64,000 bases of DNA from Runella salmonicolor (GTDB taxonomy: Bacteria > Bacteroidota > Bacteroidia > Cytophagales > Spirosomataceae). How positions within the stretch are numbered: the stretch's first letter is position 1; the number at the start of each line of letters is the position of its first letter. The stretch is taken from NCBI RefSeq assembly GCF_024158025.1, contig NZ_JAMZEL010000010.1:62001-126000 (forward strand), written 5' to 3'. Position numbers and translations under genes: made by a program. The notes beneath the pieces were generated by a model. It ran no database searches. It was given only the letters and a program-made list of their open reading frames with translations, and was not told where the DNA came from. Shown one piece after another: positions 25,654 through 36,000 of the stretch.

Positions 25654-27129
25654 ATGCAACGACTCCTATTCCTACCCCTATTTTTATTTTCTGCTTTACT
25701 ATTCGCCCAAAAACCAAGCTCCAAGCCCAATGTCATCTACATCTTTGCCGACGATTTGGGGTATGGTGAATTGGGCTGTTATGGACAAAAAAAAATTAAA
25801 ACGCCCAACCTCGACCGCTTGGCAGCGGGCGGGTTGCGTTTTACCCAACATTATTCATCCGCGCCTGTTTGTGCGCCCTCGCGCTGCGGTCTCATGACGG
25901 GCCGCCATACTGGGCATACGTATATTCGGGGAAATTACGAACTGGGCGGCTTTGAAGACGACAAAGAAGGTGGGCAAATGCCCCTCAATGAAGGTGCTTT
26001 TACGCTGGGACACCTCTTCCAACAGGCGGGGTATAAAACGGGGGCCGTAGGTAAATGGGGAATGGGAATGGCCAACACCACTGGCAACCCCAATCAACAA
26101 GGTTTTGATTTCTTTTATGGCTTGCTTTGTCAGAAACAATCTCACAACTTTTATCCCACTCACCTTTGGAAAAATGGGGAGAAAGTACCGTTGAACAATT
26201 CATTCATCCGCGTTCATAAACCCATGGCCGAAGGCGATGAAAACTACGAGTACTACACTGGAAAAGAATACGCCATTGACAAAATGACCGAGCAGGCAAG
26301 CGCGTTCATCACCGAAAACAAGAACAAACCTTTCTTTTTATACCTTCCTTATACCCTACCGCACCTTTCGTTGCAGGCTCCCGCCGAAGCTGTAAAGGAG
26401 TACATTGGGCAATTTGAGGACAAACCTTATCGCGGCCAAAACGGTTATGCATCAACGCGTTATCAGTACGCCACTTACGCGGCAATGGTCTCGTACCTAG
26501 ACAAACAAGTGGGTATCATTTGGGACTTGCTGAAAAAATCAGGTTTGGAAGAAAATACCATCATTATGTTTTCGAGCGACAACGGCGCTACGTTTGATAA
26601 AGCCGTAGATACCCGTTTTTTTGAAAGTAACGGTAACCTGCGCGGGGTAAAAAGAGACGTGTACGAAGGCGGTATCCGAATGCCGATGATTGCCTATTGG
26701 AAAAACAAAATCAAAGCAGGTCAGACCACCGACCACATATCAGCGCAATACGACGTACTCGCCACCTGTGCCGAATTGGTCGGTATCAAACCCACCACCG
26801 CCACCGACGGAATTTCGTTTTTACCCACATTGCTCAATAAGGGAACGCAAAAAAAGCACGACTTCCTGTATTTTGAATTTCCCGAAAACGGCGGTCAACT
26901 GGCCATCAGAATCGGCAACTGGAAAGGCTTAAAACGCAACATGAAAACCAATCCTAACGCTGCATGGGAAGTGTATAATTTGGCAACCGATGAAAGCGAA
27001 CAAACCAACGTGGCCGCCCAACATCCTGAGCTTATTCCGCAATTTGACGCCATCGTTAAACGCGAACACCGCCCGTCACACTTGCAGGAATGGGAGTTTG
27101 TAGACCCCAAATTTGAAACAAAAAAGTAA
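25654..27129 (+). CDS. exported sulfatase (first of pair)
   Basis: The 491-aa sulfatase has a signal peptide (MQRLLFLPLFLFSALLFAQ). It has the metal motif NVIYIFADDLGYGELGCYG, the formylglycine motif CAPSR (Cys73) and the second metal motif MFSSDNGATF. It lies 100 nt after SusD in the same direction, so it is likely induced with the uptake system. It overlaps no other gene; the next sulfatase starts 26 nt after its stop. Confidence 0.95.
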   Translation: MQRLLFLPLFLFSALLFAQKPSSKPNVIYIFADDLGYGELGCYGQKKIKTPNLDRLAAGGLRFTQHYSSAPVCAPSRCGLMTGRHTGHTYIRGNYELGGFEDDKEGGQMPLNEGAFTLGHLFQQAGYKTGAVGKWGMGMANTTGNPNQQGFDFFYGLLCQKQSHNFYPTHLWKNGEKVPLNNSFIRVHKPMAEGDENYEYYTGKEYAIDKMTEQASAFITENKNKPFFLYLPYTLPHLSLQAPAEAVKEYIGQFEDKPYRGQNGYASTRYQYATYAAMVSYLDKQVGIIWDLLKKSGLEENTIIMFSSDNGATFDKAVDTRFFESNGNLRGVKRDVYEGGIRMPMIAYWKNKIKAGQTTDHISAQYDVLATCAELVGIKPTTATDGISFLPTLLNKGTQKKHDFLYFEFPENGGQLAIRIGNWKGLKRNMKTNPNAAWEVYNLATDESEQTNVAAQHPELIPQFDAIVKREHRPSHLQEWEFVDPKFETKK

Positions 27130-27154
27130 CACGCTCAATGCCCCTCCTCCAATC

Positions 27155-28627
27155 ATGAAAAAAACAACCGCCTTTCTCCTTAGCCTTTTTATCGTTTCGA
27201 TTATTTCGGCATTTCAATTCCTGCCCCTAGAAAAAGCACCGAAAGCGGGGCAACCCAATATCATTTTGATTTTTATGGATGATTTGGGCTACGGCGATTT
27301 GAGTTGCTACGGCGCACTCCAATACCGCACGCCCAACCTCGACAAACTGGCGGGCGAAGGCGTTCGATTTACCAATTTTTTGGCCGCCCAAGCCGTCTGT
27401 AGCGCTTCACGCGCCGCTCTAATGACGGGCTGCTATCCCAACCGTGTGGGTATTTCGGGGGCCTTGTTTCCCAACGCAAAAGTGGGTTTGAACCCCGACG
27501 AAACCACCATTGCCGAGCTTTTGAAAGAAAAAGGCTACGCCACGGGGATGTTTGGAAAATGGCATTTGGGCGACCGTCCCGAGTTTTTACCTAACAAACA
27601 AGGCTTTGATGAGTACGTAGGCCTCCCCTACTCCAACGATATGTGGGCCGTTCATTACGACGGAACCGCCATCACCAACACCTCCGATAACCGCAAAAAA
27701 AACTTCCCGTTTTTGCCTTTATTGCACAACACAGACACCATTCAGGAAATCAAAACCCTCGACGACCAAGCCAAACTCACGGGAATCTATACCGAGCGGG
27801 CCGTGAATTTTATCAAGCAACACAAAAAAAGCCCATTTTTCGTGTATTTGCCCCACTCCATGCCCCACGTACCCATTGCGGCATCGGCTAAGTTTAAAGG
27901 TAAAAGCAAGCAAGGCACCTACGGCGATGTGTTGATGGAAATCGACTGGTCGGTGGGTGAAATCATGAAAGCCCTCAAAGAAAACGGGCTGGACAAAAAC
28001 ACCGTCGTCATTTTTACGAGCGACAATGGCCCTTGGCTTAACTACGGCAACCACGCCGGTTCGTCGGGCGGCTTGCGAGAAGGAAAAGGCAATAGCTTTG
28101 AAGGCGGTCAACGAGTGCCATGCATCGTGCGCTGGAAAGGCGTGACGCCCGAGGGATTGGTGTGTAACAAGCTGACCTCCACCATTGATTTATTGCCAAC
28201 CATTGCTACCATTTGCGGCACCAAGCTCCCCGCCAAGAAAATCGACGGTGTTGATATTTTACCGCTTTTGAAGGGTGATATGGAAGCCACCCCACGCAAG
28301 TATTTTTACTATTACTACCGTCGCAACAACCTTGAGGCCGTTCGCCGCGATGACTGGAAGCTGGTTTTGCCGCACGAAGGCCGCACCTATGAAGGGCAAA
28401 TTCCGGGCAATGACGGATTTCCAGGAAAAGCGCCCGAAAACACACCTTTTCCACTGGCGCTCTATGACCTCCGCCGCGACCCCGCCGAGCGTTATGATGT
28501 AAAAGAAGTTTATCCAGAAATTTTGGCCGAACTCCAAAAAGTAGCCGAAGAAGCCCGCGAAGATTTAGGAGATGACATCACAAAACGTACTGGCAAAAAT
28601 GTACGCATGAGCGGTCGAGTACAATAA
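27155..28627 (+). CDS. exported sulfatase (second of pair)
   Basis: The start at 27155 (MKKTTAFLLSLFIVSIISAF) opens a signal peptide; the in-frame ATG at 27113 lies inside the upstream sulfatase gene. The 490-aa protein has NIILIFMDDLGYGDLSCYG and the formylglycine motif CSASR (Cys82, the CxASR variant). It also has VIFTSDNGPWLNYGNHAGSS, which points to the arylsulfatase A-like group. It completes the ECF/FecR/SusCD/sulfatase locus. No glycoside hydrolase is present. Confidence 0.95.
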   Translation: MKKTTAFLLSLFIVSIISAFQFLPLEKAPKAGQPNIILIFMDDLGYGDLSCYGALQYRTPNLDKLAGEGVRFTNFLAAQAVCSASRAALMTGCYPNRVGISGALFPNAKVGLNPDETTIAELLKEKGYATGMFGKWHLGDRPEFLPNKQGFDEYVGLPYSNDMWAVHYDGTAITNTSDNRKKNFPFLPLLHNTDTIQEIKTLDDQAKLTGIYTERAVNFIKQHKKSPFFVYLPHSMPHVPIAASAKFKGKSKQGTYGDVLMEIDWSVGEIMKALKENGLDKNTVVIFTSDNGPWLNYGNHAGSSGGLREGKGNSFEGGQRVPCIVRWKGVTPEGLVCNKLTSTIDLLPTIATICGTKLPAKKIDGVDILPLLKGDMEATPRKYFYYYYRRNNLEAVRRDDWKLVLPHEGRTYEGQIPGNDGFPGKAPENTPFPLALYDLRRDPAERYDVKEVYPEILAELQKVAEEAREDLGDDITKRTGKNVRMSGRVQ

Positions 28628-28628
28628 T

Positions 28629-28709
28629 CGTTTGGGGGGATTTCTTTTTTAGCGCCTTCTTCGACGGGGAAATTCGTAGATTTGCGGCGGAAAGGAAATC
28701 CCCCAAACG
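28629..28709 (+). repeat. inverted repeat bracketing the L,D-transpeptidase promoter region
   Basis: CGTTTGGGGGGATTTC at 28629-28644 and GAAATCCCCCAAACG at 28695-28709 are inverted copies differing by one extra G. They enclose a TAGATTTG (-7-like) box at 28677-28684 and end 7 nt before the ATG at 28717. It may terminate the sulfatase mRNA or hide the start site of the next gene. Confidence 0.6.
28677..28684 (+). promoter_or_regulatory. -7 box candidate for the L,D-transpeptidase gene
   Basis: TAGATTTG fits TAnnTTTG, 33 nt before the ATG. No TTTG is seen at the right distance upstream, so the evidence is partial. Confidence 0.35.
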
Positions 28710-28716
28710 CTGTTGA

Positions 28717-30381
28717 ATGAAAAAAAATCGGCTTTATATTGTCCTTGGTGCAGGAGTTGTCGCAATTATCGCGGTAGTTTTGTACTTCCAATTTCGTCAG
28801 AAACAACAACCTCAGGTGGCCTTTGCACCTGATTCAAGCGTTTATTCCAAGCAAAATTATACCAATTTTATTCTGGACAGTGCAGCCTTGGTCGCTTTTT
28901 ACCGAACGCACTTAATCTCAGACAGCACGCAGAAAAACATTACTGAATTTTATCAAAGGCGGGCGTATCAGTATGCGTGGTTCAGCGAAAACAGCCTCAC
29001 CAACGCGGCCATCAACTTCAACGGGCAACGCGAAGCCTACATCAACGATTTTGCCGACAGCAGCCTTTACAACGCCGAAATTGACCTCTTACTTTCAGAA
29101 GCACAAAACCGCCCTGCCGAATTTCTAAAAAAACCCTTAAACGCTCAGAAATTAGAACTACTTCTGACAGCTGCCTTTTTTAATTACACCGATAAAGCCT
29201 TTACGGGAACCATCAAAAATCCGTTAGACTTGGAATGGTTTATTCCCCGAAAAAAGAAAAATTATCAAGCACTGCTCGATACCCTTGTTTCGGCCAAAGG
29301 CAATCCCATGCGCGAGCCCGTCAACCGTTATTATACTTTGCTTAAGGAACAGCTGCGCCGCTTTCGCCGCATCGAAAAGCAAGGAGGATGGCCAAGCATT
29401 GACATTGGCAAAAAAACATTGGGTGAAGGCGATACGGGTTCGGTGCTTTTGGACGTACAAAAAACGTTGCTGGTGCTGGGCGATTTAAAAGCCATTGATA
29501 CTACGGGTGTTTTCACGGATTCGTTGACCACGGCAGTTAAGCGATTTCAACACCGCATGGGCCTAAAAGAAAGCGGCAAGCTAGACGCCCCCACCGCCAC
29601 CGAGCTCAACCGTCCCGTAAGTTTCCGCATCCGCCAAATCATGGTCAACATGGAGCGACTGCGATGGGCACCGACCGAGATGGAACCTAACATGCTGCTG
29701 GTCAATATTCCTGAGTTCAAACTACACGTTTTTGACGAAGGAAAACAACTCTGGATGTGTAACGTTGTGGTGGGAAAAGAAGCAACTAAAACGAGCATTT
29801 TTAAAGGAAATCTGTCGTATGTGGTCCTGAATCCGTATTGGGTGGTGCCCAACAATATCCTTCGAAATGAAATATTACCCCGTTTAAAGCAAAACCCTGG
29901 TTATCTTGCTCGCAACAACATGGAGGTGGTTTCGGGCAATAAAGTCATCGACCCTTATTCCGTTCGGTGGAGTGCTTACAGCAACCATGTTCCGTACACC
30001 ATCCGACAAAAACCTGGAAAATCAAATTCGCTAGGAAAAGTAAAATTCTTATTTCCAAATAGTTACAGCATTTACCTTCACGACACTCCCTCCAAAGGAC
30101 TGTTTGGGGAATCGCGGCGGGCGTTTAGCCACGGATGCATCCGCGTGGCGGAGCCTGAACGTTTGGCACTGCACGTATTGAAAGACACTCCGTCTTGGAA
30201 TTTGGAAAAACTGGAGAGCGTTTGGGCCACACAAAGCGAAAAATGGATTACCGTGCGGCCGTCTATTCCCGTTTACATCGTATATTTTACGGCGTGGGTA
30301 GACCAAACGGGTCAATTAAATTTCCGTAATGATTTGTACGGACTAGATAAAACGTTAGCAAAAGAAATTTTTGGAGAATAA
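28717..30381 (+). CDS. L,D-transpeptidase (YcbB/LdtD-like)
   Basis: The 554-aa protein has an N-terminal membrane anchor (LYIVLGAGVVAIIAVVLYF) and a long scaffold domain. A peptidoglycan-binding region lies around GDTGSVLLDVQKTLLVLGDL. The YkuD catalytic domain has the motif FSHGCIRVAEPERLALHVL with the nucleophilic Cys. It makes 3-3 cross-links or attaches proteins to peptidoglycan in the periplasm. The domain order and length match the YcbB type. The Hsp70-like gene starts 11 nt after its stop. Confidence 0.93.
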   Translation: MKKNRLYIVLGAGVVAIIAVVLYFQFRQKQQPQVAFAPDSSVYSKQNYTNFILDSAALVAFYRTHLISDSTQKNITEFYQRRAYQYAWFSENSLTNAAINFNGQREAYINDFADSSLYNAEIDLLLSEAQNRPAEFLKKPLNAQKLELLLTAAFFNYTDKAFTGTIKNPLDLEWFIPRKKKNYQALLDTLVSAKGNPMREPVNRYYTLLKEQLRRFRRIEKQGGWPSIDIGKKTLGEGDTGSVLLDVQKTLLVLGDLKAIDTTGVFTDSLTTAVKRFQHRMGLKESGKLDAPTATELNRPVSFRIRQIMVNMERLRWAPTEMEPNMLLVNIPEFKLHVFDEGKQLWMCNVVVGKEATKTSIFKGNLSYVVLNPYWVVPNNILRNEILPRLKQNPGYLARNNMEVVSGNKVIDPYSVRWSAYSNHVPYTIRQKPGKSNSLGKVKFLFPNSYSIYLHDTPSKGLFGESRRAFSHGCIRVAEPERLALHVLKDTPSWNLEKLESVWATQSEKWITVRPSIPVYIVYFTAWVDQTGQLNFRNDLYGLDKTLAKEIFGE

Positions 30382-30391
30382 AAAACAAAGA

Positions 30392-31669
30392 ATGTCTGAT
30401 ATATCTTGTGGCGTAGATTTTGGAACGTCAAACTCTACCATTGCCTATTACCGTGGCGACCGCCTTAGGTTGGTGCCCGTCGAAAAACACCATACAACCA
30501 TCCCCAGTGCCCTTTTTTTTGAACGAATCAGCAATGCGCCCCACTATGGCCGTGAAGCGGTCGATTTATTTCTGGAACGCGAAAAAGGGCGTTTCATGCG
30601 CAGTTTAAAGCGCGTACTCGGTACGTCGGTCATGAAACAGGGGACGATGGTCAACGGCGCTCCGATGCATTTCAATAAAATCATCGGCCAATTTATCAAA
30701 CACCTGAAAGACAAAGCCGAAACCGACGCGCAGCAGGAAATTGAAAGTGTCGTCATGGGTCGACCAGTTCATTTTATTGACAATGACCCCGTTGGTAACC
30801 AAAACGCGCAAGAAGAATTAAGAGTCATTGCCCAAAATGTGGGCTTTAAAAACATTGATTTTCAGTTTGAACCCATTGCGGCGGCCTTCGCCCACGAGGT
30901 AAATGTGGCGGGTGAACAACTGGCCCTTGTGGTTGATATTGGAGGGGGAACCTCCGATTTTACCGTGATTCGGCTTTCCCAAAAATACCTAAATAAGCTC
31001 GACCGCTCAGGCGACATTCTGGCCAATACGGGCGTCCGGATTGGGGGCAATGATTTTGACAAAGACCTGAGTCTACATGCTTTCATGCCCGAACTGGGCT
31101 ACCGAAGTACATACGGCGACAAAAATCTACCCGTTCCTTTGAAATTTTACTATGATTTGTCGGAGTGGAGTAAAATAAATTCTTTGTACACGCCGAAAAA
31201 CCTGATGCTGTTGCGTCAATATTTGGGGCAATCGCACGACAAAACCCGTTTTTCGAGACTGCTCAATGTGTTCATGCAGGAAAGCGGGCACATTCTTTTG
31301 GGGGTAGTGGAAGACACCAAAATTGCCCTTACTTCCGACGAGGTTCACGAGGCACCATTGGATTTTATCGAAAATGGCTTTACCGTAACAACGGCCAAAA
31401 CGGTGTTTGAAGAAGCCATCACGCAGGAGATTACCAACGTGGCCAACGCCGCCACCCAATGCGTGCAAGACGCAGGCGTACGCCCAGAAAACATTGATTT
31501 GATTATCTTGACGGGGGGCTCAACGGAGATTCCTGCGGTACAGTTGAAGTTCCGTGAATTGTTTCCCAACGCCACCGTTTCCGAAGAAAACAAACTGGAC
31601 AGCGTTGGCGTTGGCCTCGCCTACGACAGCAAACGCAAGTTTTTAGCAGAGGCTACTTCAGTTCGTTAA
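30392..31669 (+). CDS. Hsp70-family protein (YegD-like)
   Basis: The start at 30392 (MSDISCGVDFGTSNSTIAYY) opens the Hsp70 ATPase phosphate-1 motif. Phosphate-2 is LALVVDIGGGTSDFTV, and the adenosine motif is IDLIILTGGSTEIPAV. At 425 aa it has only the nucleotide-binding domain, without the substrate-binding domain of DnaK, as in YegD-like proteins. It is cotranscribed with the L,D-transpeptidase. Its last 17 bases overlap the 3' end of the convergent TolC-like gene. Confidence 0.88.
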   Translation: MSDISCGVDFGTSNSTIAYYRGDRLRLVPVEKHHTTIPSALFFERISNAPHYGREAVDLFLEREKGRFMRSLKRVLGTSVMKQGTMVNGAPMHFNKIIGQFIKHLKDKAETDAQQEIESVVMGRPVHFIDNDPVGNQNAQEELRVIAQNVGFKNIDFQFEPIAAAFAHEVNVAGEQLALVVDIGGGTSDFTVIRLSQKYLNKLDRSGDILANTGVRIGGNDFDKDLSLHAFMPELGYRSTYGDKNLPVPLKFYYDLSEWSKINSLYTPKNLMLLRQYLGQSHDKTRFSRLLNVFMQESGHILLGVVEDTKIALTSDEVHEAPLDFIENGFTVTTAKTVFEEAITQEITNVANAATQCVQDAGVRPENIDLIILTGGSTEIPAVQLKFRELFPNATVSEENKLDSVGVGLAYDSKRKFLAEATSVR

Positions 31670-32945
31670 CCAACCGCAACAATTCAATTTCAGCCGCCTT
31701 GGCCGCAAAGCTTAGATTGGTAAAAGTATAACCTATATTTTCAAAGCTTTGCTGCGCTTGGCGCACTTCTACGATGGTGGCTTGACGAAGCTGAAAACGC
31801 TGGAGCGTCAAATCCAATAGTTGTTTGGCCAAGTCTATATTCTTTTTCTGGTCCTCCAATTGTTGCAGGCTCATCGTATAGGCTTGATACGTCCGCACGG
31901 CCGTATTGCTAAAATTACGCATCAAAATGCTTTTTTGCAGGTCTGCATTTTTGGCATTTATCCCAGCTATTTGTTCTTGTCTTTTAAATATTCCACCGTT
32001 ATAAATTGGGATGCTTAAAGATAATCCAATCAGCGGGCCGCTGCTTTGGTTGAGTAGGGTTAAGCCCGCTGCTTGTTGATTTCGGTTGTAGCTATACCCT
32101 GCATTGGCCCGAAGCGAGGGATAACGCAAGGCCGTTGTTTCTTTAATCAATTGTTCGGCAATCCGAATTTGATAATCGGCGGCCATCAACTCGGCGTTTC
32201 TATCTAATTTTTTTAGAATATCGTTTAATCCAATTCCGCGCTCTACGATGATGGTATCCTGCACCGAAATCAGCGTATCGGGGCGTACATTCATCAGCAA
32301 CAATAAATCGGTTTTGGCCTGTTCGATGATGAGTTGCTGCGATTGTTTTGTTTGGTATAGCGTGTTCAAATCAATTTGCGACTGAAACAAATCGGCATTG
32401 TTGGCAAGCCCCACACTTTGCTGGGCTTTTACGATGTCAAGGCGTTTTTGGGCTACGTCGATGGATTGGTCAATGGTTCGGGTATAGGCCTGTTGCCGAA
32501 TCACGTCATAGTATTTCGTCATCACCGCCGCGATGGTGTTTTGTACTTGCGCATTCACCAACTGGAGGCTCTGCAATTCCACCTGTTCCAACCGCTTTTT
32601 TACGAATTTCACCCGATTTCCGTTGTAAAGCAATATCGTTGCGGTTACGTTTGAGTTCAACTGGTTGGCCGCAGCACCGTTTCGTCTGATTTCTACGCCC
32701 GTATTCAGTTTCTGATTTACGTTCGTAATCTGCTCATTGTCATTGATGGTCGCAGTGACGGTAGGCCGCCCCCCCGCGATGCTGATGTGGTTATTGATGT
32801 CGGCGATTTGGACGTTATTTTTCAACACTTCAATATCAAGGTTGTTCTTTAGGGCAATACTAACCGCATCAGATAGGGAAAGTTTTTGCGAAAAGACTCT
32901 TGAAGAAAGAAATAAAACGAACAGTACTAAAGTGTATTTCTTCAT
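31653..32945 (-). CDS. TolC-family outer-membrane efflux protein
   Basis: The 430-aa protein has a signal peptide (MKKYTLVLFVLFLSSRVFSQ). Two TolC repeats are rich in helices (LSDAVSIALKNNLDIEVLKN; later LLDLTLQRFQLRQATIVEVR, the typical 'RF..G.A...EV..AQ' region). It forms the outer-membrane channel of the RND system encoded upstream on the same strand. A palindromic hairpin lies in the 153-nt gap to the RND gene. Its 3' end overlaps the convergent Hsp70-like gene by 17 bp. Confidence 0.93.
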   Translation of the reverse strand: MKKYTLVLFVLFLSSRVFSQKLSLSDAVSIALKNNLDIEVLKNNVQIADINNHISIAGGRPTVTATINDNEQITNVNQKLNTGVEIRRNGAAANQLNSNVTATILLYNGNRVKFVKKRLEQVELQSLQLVNAQVQNTIAAVMTKYYDVIRQQAYTRTIDQSIDVAQKRLDIVKAQQSVGLANNADLFQSQIDLNTLYQTKQSQQLIIEQAKTDLLLLMNVRPDTLISVQDTIIVERGIGLNDILKKLDRNAELMAADYQIRIAEQLIKETTALRYPSLRANAGYSYNRNQQAAGLTLLNQSSGPLIGLSLSIPIYNGGIFKRQEQIAGINAKNADLQKSILMRNFSNTAVRTYQAYTMSLQQLEDQKKNIDLAKQLLDLTLQRFQLRQATIVEVRQAQQSFENIGYTFTNLSFAAKAAEIELLRLVNELK

Positions 32946-32990
32946 TGTGAAGATCGTATTTTACAGAAAAAGGATTTTATGTTTTTTATA

Positions 32991-33056
32991 AACGTGGGCG
33001 AGGTTTTGAACCTTTTTTTCACAAACGTCGGCGAGGTTTTGAACCTCACCGACGTT
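32991..33056. repeat. intergenic palindromic repeat (copy A) between RND and TolC genes
   Basis: A 33-bp near-perfect palindrome at 33024-33056 is built on GGCGAGGTT, a 3-nt centre and AACCTCACC, with AACGTC/GACGTT ends. A half copy lies at 32991-33013. The same 33-bp element recurs at 43357-43389 with one base difference. Confidence 0.9.
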
Positions 33057-33098
33057 ATTTATCCCGACGTTATTCAAGTAAGTCGAAATGCTATTATA

Positions 33099-36000
33099 TT
33101 AATGCACAGGCATTTCTGCTTCTTTAGGTGTTTCTTCGGATTCGATGGTTTTGTGCTCCCCCGAAACATACGTGTACACGGCAGGTACCACAAACAGGGT
33201 AAGTACCAAAGAAAACAAAATGCCGCAAACGACCACGATACCCAAAGGAATACGACTTGAACCAGCAGCGCCCAAACTCAGCGCAATTGGCAGCGCGCCT
33301 AATGAGGTAGCCAAACTGGTCATGAGGATAGGGCGAAGGCGTTGAGTTGCCGCATCTACCACGGCTTCCATCTTTTTGAGGCCCTGTTCTCGCCTTTTGT
33401 TGGCAAACTCCACAATCAAAATTCCATTTTTGGTCACCAATCCGATGAGCATAATCATCCCAATTTGCGAGAAAATATTGAGGGTTTGGTCATAAACCCA
33501 CAAGCTCAATAACGCCCCCGCCAGTGCCAACGGCACCGTAATCATGATAGTGAAGGGGTCAATGAAACTTTCAAACTGAGCCGCCAGTACCAAGTAAATC
33601 AACACCAAAGCCAGTGCAAATGCAAAGAGGATATTAGAGGAGCTTTCCGAGAAATCTCTCGAAGGGCCAGAAAGTGCGGTTTGGTAGCTTTCGTCCAATA
33701 ATTTAGCGGCAATTTTATCCATCGCAGCAATACCATCACCAATGGTATAACCTTCTGACAAAGAAGCGGAAATGGTCGCTGCTTTGTAGCGGTTATAGTG
33801 ATAAATCGTCGTTGGATTGGTGCTTTCTTCCCATTTGATTACTGAACTTAAAGGGATATTTTCACCCCGAACATTACGCACATACAGCCGCCCGATGTCT
33901 TCGGGCTTGTTGCGGTCGCTTCTTTCTACCTGCGCAATGACCGAGTATTGAAAACCATTCTGAATAAAATAAGCCAAACGCCCGCCACTGAAGGCCGCCT
34001 GAATCGTCGCAATCACATCTTGGGTAGTTAGCCCCAAGTCCTTGATTTTCATGCGGTCTACGGTCAGTTTTAATTCAGGACGGTTAAATTTCAGGTTTAC
34101 GTCCACGTTGGCAAACGTTTTATCATTCCGTGCAGCCTCCAAAAATTTAGGAATAATTGCCCGAAGTTTGTCCAAGTCTTGATTTTGGAGAATAAATTGA
34201 ACAGGGAGCCCCCCGCGTGAGCCAAAGCCAACCGAAATCGTTTGCTCTTGTACGGCAAATACCCGTGCTTGATTGAAACGGCCTAATTTTTTCTGCAAAT
34301 CATTCGTAATATCACTTTGGCTGCGCGTACGTTCGGTAGGAGGTACTAAGGCCAAACGCGGGGCGGCACTGTTGGTACTACCACCTCCACCTGGCCCTCC
34401 ACCTGGGGTACGCACAAAGATAAAATCTCGTTCGGGAATGGAGTCATACAAAAACTTGCCTAAATCGTCGGCAATTTGTGCCATAGCACTATAGCTCGTT
34501 CCTTCGGGGGCTGTCACGTTGAAACGAATGCTACTGCGATCTTCCAAGGGCGCGAGTTCGCTTTTTAGGTTACCCATGCAAAACCAGATAATTCCTCCAC
34601 AACCCGCAATGACAATCCAAGCAACCCAGCGTACTTTAAGAAAGCCCTTTAGCATGACCTCATATAGGTTTTCCATGCCCCTGAAAAAGGGTTCGGTTTT
34701 TTGATAAAACCGCCCATGTCCTGCTTTTTTACGGGTCAAATACACGTTTAGTACAGGGGTGATGGTAAGCGATACAAATGCCGATACCAACACCGCCGAA
34801 GCGAGCGTTACCCCAAATTCTCTAAATAGACTTCCGATAAATCCTTCTAAGAATATCACGGGCAAAAACACAATCGCCAACGTAATGGAAGTAGAAATAA
34901 CCGCGAAGAAAATCTCTTTACTGCCTTCAATGGCCGCCTTACGGATGGGGAAGCCCTGTTCGAGTTTCTTGAAGATGTTTTCAGTGACCACAATCCCGTC
35001 ATCTACCACCAGACCCGTGGCCAATACAATGGCAAGCATGGTAAGAATATTGACCGAAAAGCCCGCCAAATACATGATGAAAAACGTAGCGACCAATGAA
35101 ATAGGGATATCAATTAATGGTCGAATGGCAATGAGCCAATCGCGGAAGAAAAAGAAGATAACCAATACCACCAAAATAAAAGAAATGATCAGGGTTTCTT
35201 CCACTTCGGCCAGTGAATTACGAATATTTTTGGTGTTATCGCTTAAGACTTTGAGCTGAATATCGCTTTTACTACTTTTCTGAATTTGCTCAAGACGTTT
35301 ATATATCTCATCAGCAATTTTGATGTTGTTGGCTCCCGGCTGAGGAATAATCGCCAAGCCCACCGCGTGCAAGCCGTTGAATTTCCAGCTTTGTTCAAGT
35401 TGTTCGGGTCCTAGTTCTACTTTGGCAACATCGCTCAAACGTACAATCCCCGTGGCATCTTCCCGGATGATTAAGTCTTGGAATTGCTTTTCGGTGGTCA
35501 TGCGCCCCAGTACCCGAATCGTTAAATCCGTGTTGTTGCCGTATATTTTTCCGGGAGGCAGTTCAATATTTTCGCTGTTGAGTGCAGTACGAATATCCGA
35601 GAAAGCCACATTGTAGGCACTCATTTTGTCAGGATTGAGCCATATCCTCATGGCGTAGCTTTTCTGCCCAAAGATGTTGATTGCACTTACTTCATCAACC
35701 GTTTGAATCTGCTGTTGCAGTACGTTTTCGGCATAATCACTTAGCTCCAAGAGGCTTTTGGTTTCACTCTGAATAGCCACAATCATAATAAAATCCCCGT
35801 TGGCATCGGCTTTTGATACTACCGGCGGGGCATTTATGTCCTGAGGAAGGCTCCGCACGGCTTGGCTTACCTTATCGCGCACATCGCTGGCGGCGGCTTC
35901 CAAATCTACGCCCAAGTTAAACTCTACGCTAATCTGGCTGTTGCCTTGCGAGCTAGACGAGGTGATGGTACGTATGCCCTGAATCCCGTTGATTTGTTTC

